Below, one piece after another: positions 30,288-41,420 of a DNA stretch of 64,000 nt; the stretch's first letter is position 1; every line of letters starts with the position of its first letter. The notes under the pieces are model-generated. The model did not search any database, had not been told where the DNA came from, and saw only the letters and a program-made list of their open reading frames with translations. The translations under genes were made by a program, and so were the position numbers. Source of the stretch: Lelliottia nimipressuralis (GTDB lineage Bacteria > Pseudomonadota > Gammaproteobacteria > Enterobacterales > Enterobacteriaceae); assembly GCF_004402045.1 (NCBI RefSeq), contig NZ_SOMG01000008.1, forward strand, positions 34,177 to 98,176. The letters run 5' to 3'.

Positions 30288-30658
30288 AGCGGTATTCCTG
30301 AACAACCACGGAAGCGAGCCTGCTATTGCAGCACAAACCACAGGCGTTACGCATAGTATGGATCAACTTTTCGACAACCATTCTCCTACTCATTTAGAAG
30401 GGGTGCAACCTGACGCCCGCTACACCGCTTTAACATGCAGAGCTATTAATGTGATCGATATCACACTTTATAATCAACATGGTGATAATACGTTCACTTT
30501 GTATTAACGCCATTAGAACAGCTGTACCGACATTGTGGTATTCTGATGATATCCCTCGTGGAATTGAGGGATTAACGCAAATTTTTTCCTTTGCGGTCAT
30601 TCTTCAGCCGCGAAGTCAAAACTACATATGTAAGCAATGTCGAAACAAGGAGTGACCC
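30288..30658 (+). promoter_or_regulatory. fdhD/fdoG intergenic region with CRP-like site
   Basis: 371 bases. TGTGA-TCGATA-TCACA (30450-30465) is a perfect match to the CRP core, flanked by AA and TT. The fdoG leader is about 130 bases or more and ends with AAGGAG before ATG 30659. Whether the site serves fdhD, fdoG or both cannot be told from sequence; FNR can bind related sites. Confidence 0.65.
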
Positions 30659-33600
30659 ATGCAGGTCAGCAGAAGGCAGTTCTTTAAGATCTGCGCTGGC
30701 GGTATGGCAGGCACCACGGCAGCGGCACTGGGCTTTGCGCCCGGCGTAGCGCTGGCGGAAACGCGGCAGTATAAACTGCTGCGCACCCGTGAAACCCGTA
30801 ATACCTGTACGTACTGCTCTGTCGGTTGCGGGCTGTTGATGTATAGCCTCGGCGACGGTGCTAAAAACGCCAAAGCGTCTATTTTCCATATCGAAGGCGA
30901 CCCGGATCATCCGGTCAACCGCGGCGCATTGTGCCCGAAAGGGGCCGGTCTGGTGGACTTTATCCACTCCGAAAGCCGCCTCAAATTCCCTGAATATCGC
31001 GCGCCTGGCTCCGACAAATGGCAGCAAATCAGCTGGGAAGAGGCGTTTGACCGCATCGCAAAACATATTAAAGAAGACCGCGATGCCAACTTTGTTGAGA
31101 AGAACGCCGACGGCGTCACGGTCAACCGCTGGCTCTCCACCGGGATGCTGTGTGCCTCTGCTTCCAGCAACGAAACCGGTTATTTAACTCAGAAATTCAC
31201 GCGCGCACTCGGTATGCTCGCGGTCGACAACCAGGCGCGTGTCTGACACGGACCAACGGTAGCAAGTCTTGCTCCAACATTTGGTCGCGGTGCGATGACC
31301 AACCACTGGGTCGACATCAAGAACGCCAACCTCATTGTGGTGATGGGCGGTAACGCCGCTGAAGCGCACCCTGTCGGGTTCCGCTGGGCGATGGAAGCCA
31401 AAATCCACAACGGTGCGAAACTGATTGTGATCGATCCCCGCTTTACGCGTACTGCGTCAGTGGCGGATTTCTACACCCCTATTCGTTCAGGTACTGACAT
31501 CACTTTCCTGTCAGGCGTATTGCTGTACCTGATGACCAACGAAAAATATAACCGCGAATACACCGAAGCCTATACCAACGCCAGCCTGATCGTGCGTGAG
31601 GATTACCACTTCGAAGATGGCCTGTTCAGCGGTTACGACGCCGAAAAACGCAAATACGACAAAACCAGTTGGAACTACGAGCTGGATGAGAAAGGCTTTG
31701 CGAAGCGCGATACCACCCTGCAACACCCGCGCTGCGTGTGGAACCTGCTGAAAGAGCACGTTTCCCGCTACACGCCGGAGGTTGTTGAGAACATCTGCGG
31801 TACGCCGAAGGCGGACTTCCTGAAAGTCTGCGAGCTTATCGCCGAAACCAGCGCGAAAGATAAAACCGCGTCGTTCCTGTATGCCCTCGGCTGGACGCAA
31901 CACTCCATCGGCGCGCAGAACATCCGTACCATGGCGATGGTTCAGCTGCTGCTCGGCAACATGGGGATGGCAGGCGGCGGCGTGAACGCCCTGCGCGGCC
32001 ACTCCAACATTCAGGGTCTTACCGACCTCGGCCTTCTGTCTCAAAGTCTGCCGGGTTACATGAACCTGCCGAGCGAGAAACAGACCGACCTGCAAACCTA
32101 CCTGACGGCCAGCACGCCTAAGCCGCTGCTTGAAGGCCAGGTAAACTACTGGGGCAACTATCCGAAGTTCTTCGTCTCGATGATGAAAGCCTTCTTCGGT
32201 GACAAAGCGACAGCGGAAAACAGCTGGGGCTTTGACTGGCTGCCGAAGTGGGACAAAGGTTACGACGTTCTGCAGTATTTCGAGATGATGCATCAGGGCA
32301 AAGTGAACGGCTATCTGTGCCAGGGCTTTAACCCGGTTGCCTCGTTCCCGAACAAGAACAAGGTTGTTGAGTCTCTGTCGAAACTGAAGTTCCTGGTAAC
32401 GATTGACCCGCTCAATACCGAGACCTCGACCTTCTGGCAGAACCACGGTGAATCGAACGACGTTGATCCATCGAAGATTCAGACCGAAGTGTTCCGTCTG
32501 CCATCAACCTGCTTTGCGGAAGAGAACGGTTCTATCGTTAACTCCGGACGCTGGCTGCAGTGGCACTGGAAAGGCGCGGACGCCCCGGGTATCGCCATGA
32601 ACGACGGCGAAATCCTGGCCGGTATCTTCTTACGCCTGCGTAAGATGTACGCGGCTGAAGGCGGCGCAAACCCGGAACCGGTTCTGAACATGACCTGGAA
32701 CTACGCGACGCCGGAAAACCCAGCGCCAGAAGAAGTGGCGATGGAGAGCAACGGTAAGGCGCTGGCGGATGTTATCGACCCGGCTACCGGTGCGGTTCTG
32801 GCGAAGAAAGGCGATCAGCTCAGCACCTTCGCGCACCTGCGTGACGACGGTACCACCTCCAGCGGCTGTTGGATCTTTGCCGGTAGCTGGACGCCGAAAG
32901 GCAACCAGATGGCCAACCGCGATAACGCCGACCCGTCGGGTCTCGGCAATACGCTGGGTTGGGCATGGGCGTGGCCGCTCAACCGCCGCATTCTCTATAA
33001 CCGCGCTTCCGCTGACCCGCAGGGCAACCCGTGGGATCCGAAGCGTCAGTTGCTGAAATGGGACGGCGCAAAATGGGGCGGTGTGGATATTCCAGACTAC
33101 AGCACTGCCGCACCTGGCAGCGATGTCGGGCCGTTTATCATGCAGCCTGAAGGGATGGGACGCCTGTTTGCCATCGATAAGATGGCGGAAGGGCCGTTCC
33201 CGGAACACTACGAGCCGTTTGAGACGCCGCTGGGGACTAACCCGCTGCACCCGAACGTGGTCTCTAACCCGGCAGCCCGTATCTTCAAGGGCGATTTCGA
33301 AGCGCTGGGTAAAAAGGACAAGTTCCCGTACGTGGGCACCACTTACCGTCTGACCGAGCACTTCCACTACTGGACCAAGCACGCGCTGCTTAACGCCATC
33401 GCGCAGCCGGAACAGTTTGTGGAGATCGGCGAGAAGCTGGCGAACAAGCTCGGCATCGCCCATGGCGACACCGTGAAGGTCTCCTCTAACCGCGGCTATA
33501 TTAAAGCCAAGGCGGTCGTGACCAAGCGTATTCGCACGCTGAACGTTCACGGTCAGGAGGTGGATACCATCGGCATCCCGATTCACTGGGGTTACGAAGG

Positions 33601-33709
33601 TGTGGCGAAGAAAGGGTTCATTGCGAATACCCTGACGCCGTTCGTCGGTGATGCGAACACGCAGACGCCGGAGTTTAAGGCCTTCCTCGTGAACGTGGAA
33701 AAGGTGTAA
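30659..33709 (+). CDS. fdoG: FdoG, formate dehydrogenase-O major subunit (selenoprotein)
   Basis: 1016 residues, E. coli length, read through an in-frame TGA at 31244-31246 as selenocysteine 196 (context NQARV-Sec-HGPTV). The twin-arginine signal SRRQFFK directs the folded enzyme to the periplasm. The [4Fe-4S] motif CTYCSVGCG is at about 50-58; bis-MGD-binding domains follow. Oxidises formate and passes electrons to FdoH. A naive gene call would split this into two ORFs (30659-31246 and 31295-33709). First gene of fdoGHI-fdhE. Confidence 0.97.
31244..31285 (+). promoter_or_regulatory. Selenocysteine UGA and bacterial SECIS
   Basis: The in-frame TGA is followed at once by ACACGGACCAACGG, GTAGCAAGTCTTGC and neighbouring bases that can fold into the stem-loop recognised by SelB, with the GGTAGCAAGTC apical segment typical of fdnG/fdoG/fdhF. 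Confidence 0.85.
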
Positions 33710-33721
33710 CGGAGACGACTT

Positions 33722-34624
33722 ATGGCTTATCAATCTCAAGACATTATCCGTCGTTCCGCGACAAATAGTTTCACGCCCGCGCCTCAGGCGCGGGACCACC
33801 AGCAGGAAGTGGCGAAGCTTATCGACGTAACCACCTGTATTGGCTGTAAAGCCTGTCAGGTGGCCTGTTCAGAGTGGAACGATCTCCGTGACGAAGTGGG
33901 TCACAACGTCGGTGTGTACGACAACCCGGCGGACCTGACCGCAAAGTCCTGGACGGTGATGCGTTTCTCCGAAGTGGAGCAGAACGACAAACTGGAATGG
34001 CTTATCCGCAAAGACGGCTGTATGCACTGTGCGGATCCGGGCTGCCTGAAGGCGTGTCCGTCAGAAGGGGCTATCATTCAGTATGCCAACGGTATCGTCG
34101 ACTTCCAGTCCGAGCAGTGCATTGGCTGCGGCTACTGCATCGCGGGCTGCCCGTTCGACGTACCGCGCCTGAACCCGGAAGACAACCGCGTCTACAAATG
34201 CACGCTGTGCGTTGACCGCGTCACCGTCGGCCAGGAGCCAGCGTGCGTGAAGACCTGCCCAACCGGCGCTATCCACTTTGGCTCCAAAGAGGATATGAAA
34301 ACGCTGGCGGCAGAACGCGTGGGCGAGCTGAAAACCCGTGGTTACGACAACGCGGGCCTGTACGATCCGGCCGGGGTTGGCGGTACGCACGTGATGTACG
34401 TGCTGCACCACGCCGACAAGCCAAACCTGTACCACGGCCTGCCGGAAAACCCGGAAATCAGTGCCACCGTGAAATTCTGGAAAGGCATCTGGAAACCGCT
34501 GGCAGCGGTCGGTTTTGCTGCCACCTTCGCAGCGAGCATCTTCCACTACGTCGGCGTCGGTCCGAACCGCGCGGAAGAGGAAGACGACAACCTGCATGAA
34601 GAGAAAGACGAGGTGCGCAAATGA
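33722..34624 (+). CDS. fdoH: FdoH, formate dehydrogenase-O iron-sulfur subunit
   Basis: 300 residues. Four [4Fe-4S] clusters bound by ferredoxin-like Cys motifs: [37 protein letters not shown] and CTLCVDR...CVKTCP. One C-terminal membrane helix ([19 protein letters not shown]) anchors it. It relays electrons from FdoG to the haem subunit. Its end overlaps the fdoI ATG by 4 bases. Confidence 0.98.
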   Translation: MAYQSQDIIRRSATNSFTPAPQARDHQQEVAKLIDVTTCIGCKACQVACSEWNDLRDEVGHNVGVYDNPADLTAKSWTVMRFSEVEQNDKLEWLIRKDGCMHCADPGCLKACPSEGAIIQYANGIVDFQSEQCIGCGYCIAGCPFDVPRLNPEDNRVYKCTLCVDRVTVGQEPACVKTCPTGAIHFGSKEDMKTLAAERVGELKTRGYDNAGLYDPAGVGGTHVMYVLHHADKPNLYHGLPENPEISATVKFWKGIWKPLAAVGFAATFAASIFHYVGVGPNRAEEEDDNLHEEKDEVRK

Positions 34625-35256
34625 GAAAACGTGACACCATCGTGCGCTACACCGCGCCGGAACGTATCAACCATTGGGTCACCGCCTTCTGCTTCATGCT
34701 GGCGGCGATAAGCGGGCTGGGGTTCTTCTTCCCCTCCTTCAACTGGCTGATGCAGATCATGGGGACACCACAGCTGGCGCGTATCCTGCACCCGTTTGTT
34801 GGCGTCATCATGTTCGCGTCGTTCATCATCATGTTTTTCCGCTACTGGCACCATAACCTAATCAATCGGGATGATATCTTTTGGGCGAAGAATATTCGTA
34901 AGATCGTCGTCAACGAGGAAGTAGGTGACACCGGGCGTTATAACTTCGGCCAGAAATGCGTATTCTGGGCGGCGATTATCTTCCTGGTCCTGTTGCTGGT
35001 GAGCGGCGTGATCATCTGGCGTCCGTACTTTGCGCCTGCTTTCTCAATCCCGGTGATCCGATTCGCGCTGATGCTGCATTCATTTGCCGCAGTGGCGTTA
35101 ATTGTGGTTATCATGGTGCATATTTACGCCGCCCTCTGGGTGAAAGGCACCATTACCGCGATGGTGGAAGGATGGGTAACCAGCACGTGGGCGAAGAAAC
35201 ATCACCCGCGCTGGTACCGTGAGGTCCGCCAGAAACAGGAAAAGTCATCTGAATGA
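34621..35256 (+). CDS. fdoI: FdoI, cytochrome b556 subunit
   Basis: 211 residues with four membrane helices and the histidines that ligate two b haems ([44 protein letters not shown]). Passes electrons from FdoH to quinone. The start overlaps fdoH and the stop overlaps fdhE (ATGA), so the operon is translationally coupled. Confidence 0.98.
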   Translation: MRKRDTIVRYTAPERINHWVTAFCFMLAAISGLGFFFPSFNWLMQIMGTPQLARILHPFVGVIMFASFIIMFFRYWHHNLINRDDIFWAKNIRKIVVNEEVGDTGRYNFGQKCVFWAAIIFLVLLLVSGVIIWRPYFAPAFSIPVIRFALMLHSFAAVALIVVIMVHIYAALWVKGTITAMVEGWVTSTWAKKHHPRWYREVRQKQEKSSE

Positions 35257-36182
35257 GTATTCGCATAATCCCGCAAGATGAGCTGGGGTCGAGCGAGAAA
35301 CGCACGGCGGATTATATTCCGCCGTTGTTATTCCCCAGACTCAAGAACCTCTACAACCGCCGCGCAGAGCGTCTGCGCGAGCTGGCAGAGAACAACCCGC
35401 TGGGCGATTTTCTGCGTTTTGCCGCGTTGGTCGCCCACGCGCAGGAAGTGGTGCTGTACGACCACCCGCTGCAAATGGATCTGACCGCGCGCATCAAAGA
35501 AGCCAATGCGCAGGGCAAGCCGCCGCTGGATATTCACGTCCTGCCGCGCGACAAGCACTGGCACAAGCTGCTGAATTCGCTGATTGCCGAGCTGAAGCCC
35601 GAGATGAGCGGCACCGCGCTGGCGGTCATCGAGAATCTGGAAAAAGCGTCCGAGCAGGAGCTGGAAGAGATGGCGAGCGCGCTGTTCGCTTCCGACTTCT
35701 CGCTGGTCAGCAGCGACAAAGCACCGTTTATCTGGGCTGCGCTGTCGCTTTACTGGGCGCAAATGGCCAGCCTAATCCCAGGCAAAGCGCGCGCTGAATA
35801 TGGCGAAGCACGCCAGTTCTGCCCGGTGTGTGGCTCAATGCCGGTCTCCAGCATGGTGCAAATCGGCACCACTCAGGGGCTGCGCTACCTGCACTGCAAC
35901 CTGTGTGAAACCGAGTGGCACGTGGTGCGCATCAAGTGCAGCAACTGCGAGCAGACCCGCGATCTGAACTACTGGTCGCTGGAAAACGAAGAAGCGGCGG
36001 TAAAAGCCGAAAGCTGCGGTGACTGCGGGACCTACCTGAAGATTCTCTACCAGGAAAAAGACCCGAAAGTTGAAGCGGTCGCTGACGATCTCGCTTCACT
36101 GATTCTGGACGCGAAAATGGAGCAGGAGGGCTTTGCCCGCAGCTCTATCAACCCGTTCCTGTTCCCGGGTGAAGGGGAGTAA
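35253..36182 (+). CDS. fdhE: FdhE, formate dehydrogenase maturation factor
   Basis: 309 residues, E. coli length. Cytoplasmic rubredoxin-like assembly protein needed for respiratory formate dehydrogenases. Four CxxC motifs in the C-terminal half (CPVCGS, CNLCET, CSNCEQ, CGDCGT) bind iron. Last gene of the fdo operon, followed by a REP element. Confidence 0.97.
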   Translation: MSIRIIPQDELGSSEKRTADYIPPLLFPRLKNLYNRRAERLRELAENNPLGDFLRFAALVAHAQEVVLYDHPLQMDLTARIKEANAQGKPPLDIHVLPRDKHWHKLLNSLIAELKPEMSGTALAVIENLEKASEQELEEMASALFASDFSLVSSDKAPFIWAALSLYWAQMASLIPGKARAEYGEARQFCPVCGSMPVSSMVQIGTTQGLRYLHCNLCETEWHVVRIKCSNCEQTRDLNYWSLENEEAAVKAESCGDCGTYLKILYQEKDPKVEAVADDLASLILDAKMEQEGFARSSINPFLFPGEGE

Positions 36183-36196
36183 TCTTCTGTGACAGT

Positions 36197-36221
36197 GCCG
36201 GGCGACGCAAGCTTGCCCGGC
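36197..36221. repeat. REP element between fdhE and the VapC-like gene
   Basis: GCCGGGCGACGCAAGCTTGCCCGGC followed by CTAC in a shortened form of the unit. Its last base abuts the stop codon of the convergent VapC-like gene at 36222, so the CTAC tag lies inside that coding region. Confidence 0.75.
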
Positions 36222-36593
36222 CTACAGTTGATAAGGCAAAACCACCCCGGCGATGCCCTGAAAGTCTTTGGTGTTCCGGGTGATTAACGGGCAATTTCTG
36301 CTTTGGGCAGTCGCTAAAATAATGGCATCCGGAAGTTTCATGCCATGCTTCTCGCGAAGCATTACGCTTCTTTCTGCTATCTCTCGGGTTACATCAATTA
36401 TTTCAAAAGCGCCCAGTACCGCCGCTGTCTTCGCTTCATGACCATGTTTGCGTGCTCCCACCATAACTTCCATCCATGTGATTAGACTGATCGCTCGGTG
36501 CGATGCTGCGCTTTCGATCGAATTTGCTGCCTCAACGCGATTATTGAAAAGGTCGATCAGAATGTTGGTATCAAACACCGCCATGTGTTCCAT
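36222..36593 (-). CDS. PIN-domain toxin, VapC-like
   Basis: 123 residues. PIN-domain ribonuclease fold with the acidic active-site residues in order: Asp in VFDTNILIDLF, Glu in WMEVMVG, Asp in KLPDAIILATA, and TRNTKDF near the end. Family members cut tRNA or rRNA when released from antitoxin. ATG 36593 is chosen: GAGGAG lies 8 bases upstream inside the antitoxin gene, and its coding region starts 3 bases past the antitoxin stop. A GTG at 36602 also keeps the frame open. Confidence 0.88.
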   Translation of the reverse strand: MEHMAVFDTNILIDLFNNRVEAANSIESAASHRAISLITWMEVMVGARKHGHEAKTAAVLGAFEIIDVTREIAERSVMLREKHGMKLPDAIILATAQSRNCPLITRNTKDFQGIAGVVLPYQL

Positions 36594-36595
36594 AC

Positions 36596-36838
36596 CTACC
36601 ACTCCTCACGCAGCTTACGTTCATACTCAAGCCCATCTTCCTGCTGGTTTCCCCACAGACCCAGCGCATCACGGATAACCGATGAGCTTTGCTGATCGAG
36701 ATACTGCTCAATTGCTTCACGCAGTAATTCGGCACGAGGTTGGTTACGCAGTTGCTTGAGATTATCGAGACGCTGAATAACGTCATCCGACAAATCGATC
36801 AGGATCCTGCCCATATTAAGCTCCGCCAGTAAACTCAT
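36596..36838 (-). CDS. Ribbon-helix-helix antitoxin, VapB/YiiF-like
   Basis: 80 residues. The N-terminal ribbon-helix-helix MGRILIDLSDDVIQRLDNL and RAELLREAIEQYL indicate a CopG-type DNA-binding dimer; the C-terminal tail (EDGLEYERKLREEW) would wrap the toxin. Start is ambiguous: ATG 36838 (GAGGTGATAT upstream) or ATG 36814 (GGAG upstream). In E. coli the same interval holds small genes yiiE/yiiF, and this may be a yiiF relative. A direct repeat TATATCA-N6-TATATCA (36838-36857) overlaps the start and may be the operator. Confidence 0.85.
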   Translation of the reverse strand: MSLLAELNMGRILIDLSDDVIQRLDNLKQLRNQPRAELLREAIEQYLDQQSSSVIRDALGLWGNQQEDGLEYERKLREEW

Positions 36839-37037
36839 ATATCACCTCAGTATATCATTATTGTCCATTTTTAAGGCAACATACGCTTTCTTTCTGTAGG
36901 GTTAAAGTACCCGACAAGAGTTTGCCTGGTCTTTGCGAGTCGCTTTCCAGATTTTTAGTCCTCAACAATTTTCTTATTTTCTTTTGAATCAAACCAGGCT
37001 ATAAAACTGTACATCCATACAGTTAAGGGGTGTTTTC

Positions 37038-37955
37038 ATGGCACTGGAAAAGGGTATTAAACGGCTGGTTCAAGGATTTATCGCTGCAGGTCGCCCCTCA
37101 TCGCGTCGCCAGACAATTGAGGTACGACGAGCAGGCTATATTGCCAGCACGGAGCTTGCCGGGGAGACCGAAATGCGCGTTCAGGTGGAGACGCTTGTTC
37201 TTGAGGGTCATACCATTCGGGTATTTTCACCTCTCAATGCGCCTGAAATATTGCCTGCTGCCATCTACTACCACGGCGGATGCTTTATCAGCGGCGGCTT
37301 TGATACCCATGACAACCAACTCCGTCAGTTAGCCTGCTACGGCAATTGCCGGGTGGTTGCGATTCAGTACAGGTTGGCACCGGAACATACCTTTCCCACC
37401 GCACATGACGATGCTGAAAGAGGTGCGGATCTGGTCTGGCAATATGCAGACAAATTAGGCGTGGATAAAAAGCGGATCACGCTTTGTGGAGACAGCGCAG
37501 GAGGGCATCTGGCGCTGGTAACGGCGCTGCGGCTTAAGGTTAAAGGACTGTGGCAACCTGTGCAGCTTATTCTTATCTACCCCATGCTCGACGCCACGGC
37601 CAGTTTTGAAAGCTATACCCTCAACGGCATGGATTACGTAATTACTCGCGATACTCTGCTGAGCGGCTATGAAATATATCTGGCTGGAGCCGACCGTCTG
37701 CATCCTGAAGTTAGCCCGCTGTGGCGAGAAGACTTCAGCGGCCTGCCGGCTGTCCATATTGTAACCGCGGAGTACGATCCGTTATGCGATGAGGGGGAGG
37801 CGCTGTTTCAACGCCTCACGGAGCAAGGGGTAACGTGTACCGCTCAACGGTGGCTGGGGGTAATACATGGCTTTTTCCAGCTTGGTGGAATTAGCCAGTC
37901 AGCGCGAGACGTTATGCGGGACATCGCCTGGCGGATAAGCTCCGCCCGACGATAG
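37038..37955 (+). CDS. Alpha/beta hydrolase, hormone-sensitive-lipase-type esterase
   Basis: 305 residues. HSL/Aes family signature: oxyanion motif YYHGGCFISGG, nucleophile GDSAGGHLA, acid EYDPLCDEG, and catalytic His in VIHGFFQLGG. Cytoplasmic, no signal peptide; probably hydrolyses short-chain esters, but the physiological substrate is unknown. AAGGGG lies upstream. It has its own AT-rich upstream region and lies opposite the VapBC-like pair. It is an accessory gene relative to E. coli. Confidence 0.9.
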   Translation: MALEKGIKRLVQGFIAAGRPSSRRQTIEVRRAGYIASTELAGETEMRVQVETLVLEGHTIRVFSPLNAPEILPAAIYYHGGCFISGGFDTHDNQLRQLACYGNCRVVAIQYRLAPEHTFPTAHDDAERGADLVWQYADKLGVDKKRITLCGDSAGGHLALVTALRLKVKGLWQPVQLILIYPMLDATASFESYTLNGMDYVITRDTLLSGYEIYLAGADRLHPEVSPLWREDFSGLPAVHIVTAEYDPLCDEGEALFQRLTEQGVTCTAQRWLGVIHGFFQLGGISQSARDVMRDIAWRISSARR

Positions 37956-37966
37956 CGCGGAAGAGA

Positions 37967-38956
37967 TTACTCCTCCTCGTTCCCACCCTCTTCATACGCG
38001 CCAAAGGGCTTCGCCGGAAGAACGATATAGGTGCCTTCAAACACCGCGCCCGGGGTTTTATCGCCAAACAGTTCAACCTGCATCTGGACGCGGGCTTTGC
38101 GGCCGCGTGCCAGACGGTCAAGATCGCCGCCCAGTGAACCCAGATCGGCCACGGCGCTCGGCTTGCCGCTTATCGGTGCGCTATACCGGATGTGAGCGTC
38201 GGCAAGAATGATCGTGCCACCCAGATGGCGCTCGCGCAGCATCAGCCAGATCAGCCCCCAGCCGGTGAGCGTCGCCAGTGAGAACAGACTGCCGGCAAAC
38301 AGCGTGTGGTGCGGGTTCTGATTGCCGGTTTCCGGCATGGTAGTAATAAATTTTTGTCCGGTGTACTGCTGAATACGCACGCCCATTTTTTCGCTGAGCG
38401 GAATGTGCTGATACCAGGCTTGCTGCAGCTGTCCGCACCAGTCAGCGCGATGGAGAATATCATCCAGCGTAGCGATGGGTTTGATCATCAAAAAATGACG
38501 AATCGGAGTGGTTTGCGGGGTCGTGATTTCCCCCTGATTAACAAAACCGAGCTTGGCGAAGAACTCAACGGCATCTTCGCGGGCGCTACAGGTGACGCGC
38601 TTAACGCCTTCCTGACGGGCGACGGATTCCAGGGTCATCGCCATTAGCGTCCCCAGACCTTTGTCCTGGACGGAGGGGTGAACCGCCATAAAGCGAATAG
38701 AGGCTTCGTTATCGGCGTTGATATACAAACGCCCGACGGCGACGAGGTTGCCCTCTTCGTCCATCACCATCTGATGGTGGGCCATCGCGTCCCAGGCGTC
38801 GCGTTCAGACCCTTTTGGCTGATGTAATGGCTTGCGTAGCATTTCCCAGCGGAACTGGTAATAGGCTTCTAACTCTTCTTCCGTTTGCGGTACTCGAAGG
38901 TGATACATAGCTGTACTCTCTCTTGTTACCCGCGGCCACGCCGCCAGTTGGCTCAT
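37967..38956 (-). CDS. fabY: FabY (YiiD), acetyltransferase/thioesterase-fold fatty acid initiation protein
   Basis: 329 residues, E. coli length. N-terminal GNAT domain ([21 protein letters not shown], about residues 79-99) and a C-terminal hot-dog domain ([27 protein letters not shown]). FabY/YiiD is reported to provide an alternative route for starting fatty acid synthesis. ATG 38956 overlaps the dtd stop (ATGA), which fits coupled translation; an internal start MYHLRVPQ is possible. Confidence 0.92.
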   Translation of the reverse strand: MSQLAAWPRVTRESTAMYHLRVPQTEEELEAYYQFRWEMLRKPLHQPKGSERDAWDAMAHHQMVMDEEGNLVAVGRLYINADNEASIRFMAVHPSVQDKGLGTLMAMTLESVARQEGVKRVTCSAREDAVEFFAKLGFVNQGEITTPQTTPIRHFLMIKPIATLDDILHRADWCGQLQQAWYQHIPLSEKMGVRIQQYTGQKFITTMPETGNQNPHHTLFAGSLFSLATLTGWGLIWLMLRERHLGGTIILADAHIRYSAPISGKPSAVADLGSLGGDLDRLARGRKARVQMQVELFGDKTPGAVFEGTYIVLPAKPFGAYEEGGNEEE

Positions 38957-39390
38957 ACCTGGAGCCAGAATGTGACGGGGCCATCGTTCACCAGCGACAC
39001 CTGCATATCTGCAGCGAATCGTCCGGTTTGCGTATTCATTTCCTGCTGGCGACAACGCTCAACAAAGTATTCATAAAGTGCTTCTGCACGATCCGGCGCG
39101 GCGCCTTTAGAGAAACTCGGGCGCATGCCGCGCTCGGTATCCGCAGCCAGCGTAAACTGGGAAACCACCAGCACGCTGCCGCCCGCCTGCTGGACGTTCA
39201 TGTTCATTTTACCTTCCGCATCGCTGAAAATACGGTAGCCCAGCACGCGCTCACACAAGCGGTTGGCTTTTTGTTCGTCATCATCCTTTTCGACACCTAA
39301 CAACACCAAAAGTCCTGGGCCAATTTCACCCGTCACCTCTCCCTCCACGGTGACGCTGGCACGGGTTACGCGCTGTATCAATGCAATCAT
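38953..39390 (-). CDS. dtd: Dtd, D-aminoacyl-tRNA deacylase
   Basis: 145 residues, E. coli length. Hydrolyses D-amino acids from mischarged tRNAs. Motifs: [17 protein letters not shown] and the gly-cisPro motif NDGPVTFWL near the C-terminus. Overlaps yihY upstream and fabY downstream by 4 bases each. Confidence 0.97.
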   Translation of the reverse strand: MIALIQRVTRASVTVEGEVTGEIGPGLLVLLGVEKDDDEQKANRLCERVLGYRIFSDAEGKMNMNVQQAGGSVLVVSQFTLAADTERGMRPSFSKGAAPDRAEALYEYFVERCRQQEMNTQTGRFAADMQVSLVNDGPVTFWLQV

Positions 39391-40268
39391 GGTTGGTCTG
39401 CTTCTTGTTGTTTTTCAGCTGCTGCTGCTTTTTTAAGTTCGCGGTATACCCCGAGAGTGACAGTTATTTCGGCACCAAGCAAGACGATACACCAGGTCCA
39501 GTAGACCCAGACAAACAAAATGGGGATCACCGCCAGCACGCCGTAAATCAGCTGATAGGACGGAAACATGGTGATGTAGAGGGCAAACCCTTTTTTTCCC
39601 AGCTCAAAGAGCAACGCCGCCACCAGCGCCCCCACAACCGCATCGCGGTTAGGCACGCGCGTGGTAGGCACGACGCTATAGAGCAGCCAGAACGAAAGCC
39701 ACGACAGGATCAACGGAAAGATGCGAAGCACATTATCAATAACGCCGTTTAAATCACTCGCCCAGCGCAGGGAAAGCAAATAAGAACTGATAGCCAGGCT
39801 CGCCCCGGCCAGCAATGGCCCCAGCGTGAGAATCATCCAGTACACGGCAAAGGAATACACCTTTGGCCGTGCCTTTTTACTCCGCCAGATAGTGTTCAGT
39901 GCGTTATCAATGGCGTACATCAACAACAGCGCAGTGACGATAAGACCGCATGCCCCCACTGCCGTCATCTTGCTGGAGTTGGCAACAAACTGCTCAATGT
40001 AGTTCTGGATGACATCTCCGGTTGCAGGGATGAAATTCGCGAAGACAAAATGGCGAAGCTGCAGGCTAACGTCCGCAAACATCGGAAAAGCGGAAAACAG
40101 GGCAAAGATAACGGCCACCAGCGGCACTAATGAGAGCAATGACACGTAGGCGAGATTACCCGCCAGCGTGGTCATGTTGTCCTCATCAATGCGGTGCCAG
40201 AGCAGTTTCAGCCAGGCCCTCAGCGGGCGAGTATGGTGCGTGGCTTTTTGATGAACGTTTTTTAGCAT
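39387..40268 (-). CDS. yihY: YihY, BrkB/UPF0761-family membrane protein
   Basis: 293 residues with six hydrophobic segments (for example [20 protein letters not shown] and [20 protein letters not shown]). YihY/virulence-factor BrkB family; molecular role unknown. Its start overlaps the yihX stop by 7 bases and its end overlaps dtd. The C-terminal tail is polar ([14 protein letters not shown]). Confidence 0.93.
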   Translation of the reverse strand: MLKNVHQKATHHTRPLRAWLKLLWHRIDEDNMTTLAGNLAYVSLLSLVPLVAVIFALFSAFPMFADVSLQLRHFVFANFIPATGDVIQNYIEQFVANSSKMTAVGACGLIVTALLLMYAIDNALNTIWRSKKARPKVYSFAVYWMILTLGPLLAGASLAISSYLLSLRWASDLNGVIDNVLRIFPLILSWLSFWLLYSVVPTTRVPNRDAVVGALVAALLFELGKKGFALYITMFPSYQLIYGVLAVIPILFVWVYWTWCIVLLGAEITVTLGVYRELKKAAAAEKQQEADQP

Positions 40269-40861
40269 AACTGCTTCGCAAAGTAGTTTGGTATCGTCTC
40301 TTTTCCGGTCACCAGAATTGACGTGATACCCAACTGATTAGCTCCCTCTATATTATCGGCATTGTCGTCGAAAAAGACCGCATCGGCCGCGGTAAAACCT
40401 TCTGCCTGGAGAACAGCCTGATAGATTCGGGCTTCAGGTTTACGCATGCCCATCTCCTGCGAGAGATAGATCTTATCTGCCGCGGCCTTAACTTCAGGGT
40501 ATTCCTCAGGCCAGAACGTCGTGTGCAGACGGTTGGTATTCGACAGTACGACCACCCGATGTCCCTGCTCGCGAAGTTTATGCATGATGTCGATCACGTC
40601 CGGTCGTATGGCGACAAATACCGCCTGCCAGCCGTGTGAAAACTGCTCGTAGCTTAACGGTAGATCCATCTCCTGACAGAAACGTTCAGCGAATTCTTCA
40701 TCGCTGATCTCGCCGCGCTCATGCTGATGGAAGGTCTCGCCCATCGCGAAACTCTGCTTTAATGTCGCCAGCGGGACACGGCTAAAATCGCTCCATGCGC
40801 CCAGCACCCGATTAAAATCGATATCGACGATTACGTTTCCTAAATCAAAGATATAAAGCAT
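40262..40861 (-). CDS. yihX: YihX, alpha-D-glucose-1-phosphate phosphatase
   Basis: 199 residues, E. coli length. HAD phosphatase with motif [12 protein letters not shown], motif II VLSNTNR, motif III Lys in RKPEARIYQ, and motif [11 protein letters not shown]. Releases glucose from alpha-glucose-1-phosphate. GGAGATAAAC precedes ATG 40861; the open frame to 41026 is not supported. First gene of yihX-yihY-dtd-fabY. Confidence 0.96.
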   Translation of the reverse strand: MLYIFDLGNVIVDIDFNRVLGAWSDFSRVPLATLKQSFAMGETFHQHERGEISDEEFAERFCQEMDLPLSYEQFSHGWQAVFVAIRPDVIDIMHKLREQGHRVVVLSNTNRLHTTFWPEEYPEVKAAADKIYLSQEMGMRKPEARIYQAVLQAEGFTAADAVFFDDNADNIEGANQLGITSILVTGKETIPNYFAKQLC

Positions 40862-40949
40862 GTTTATCTCCTGCTCGCCGTGGAGAAGTAACTGTAGCGG
40901 GAATAAAGAGATTTGACTATGCGCGCGGTCGAAGGTGTGCGATCGATTT

Positions 40950-41420
40950 TTACGGCGTGTTTTTACGACAGTAGAGCGAGGGGACGTTTGATGCAGCAAA
41001 AAGCCAGGCTCCCCGATACTCATCAATCATCAGGCTCAGCTCTCTTCCCGGCGTGCGATAAAAGCCCGGCAGCGTGACGTTGATATCAGCCTCATCCGCC
41101 GCATCCGCAAAGGTTTTAACAATACGATCGTTATTTAATACTCGCGCGTTCTGATGATAGCTGTAATGGAAATATATGGTACGGTTTACTTCTGAAACCG
41201 TATGACCAAATAATTTACCGTTAATGATCGCGGTCCCTTCCCGATGCTGCATTCGCCAGGAAACCGTACCAACAAATCGGTTTTTGCCAATCGTCCATTC
41301 CACATCTCCCGTACAACGTATCGGCGTACTCGACAAATGCGAATACGCTAGCCAGCCGCTGGTAACAACAGCCCCCAGAAACGCTACCAGCAAAATAATA
41401 CGGTTCCGGAACGTCATCAT
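40950..41420 (-). CDS. FidL-like membrane-anchored periplasmic protein
   Basis: 156 residues: an N-terminal signal anchor (RNRIILLVAFLGAVVTSGWLAY) and a periplasmic beta-rich domain with two cysteines (IRCTGDVEW near 36 and SLYCRKN near 151). Size, layout and position overlapping a ToxR-like regulator match the FidL-like family, named from Salmonella SPI-3 fidL beside marT. It probably modulates the partner regulator in the periplasm, as ToxS does for ToxR; that role is inferred. Its ATG overlaps the regulator stop (CAATGATGA). Confidence 0.72.
   Translation of the reverse strand: MMTFRNRIILLVAFLGAVVTSGWLAYSHLSSTPIRCTGDVEWTIGKNRFVGTVSWRMQHREGTAIINGKLFGHTVSEVNRTIYFHYSYHQNARVLNNDRIVKTFADAADEADINVTLPGFYRTPGRELSLMIDEYRGAWLFAASNVPSLYCRKNTP

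Noticed and set aside
31244..31246. In-frame TGA that appears to break fdoG into two ORFs
   Set aside because: It is the known selenocysteine codon of this family (residue 196), followed by a SECIS-like stem-loop; both halves align to one 1016-residue protein.
31511..33799. Long antisense ORFs (311 and 389 residues) opposite fdoG
   Set aside because: Produced by high-GC codon bias in fdoG; composition is Arg/Val/His-rich without domain features.
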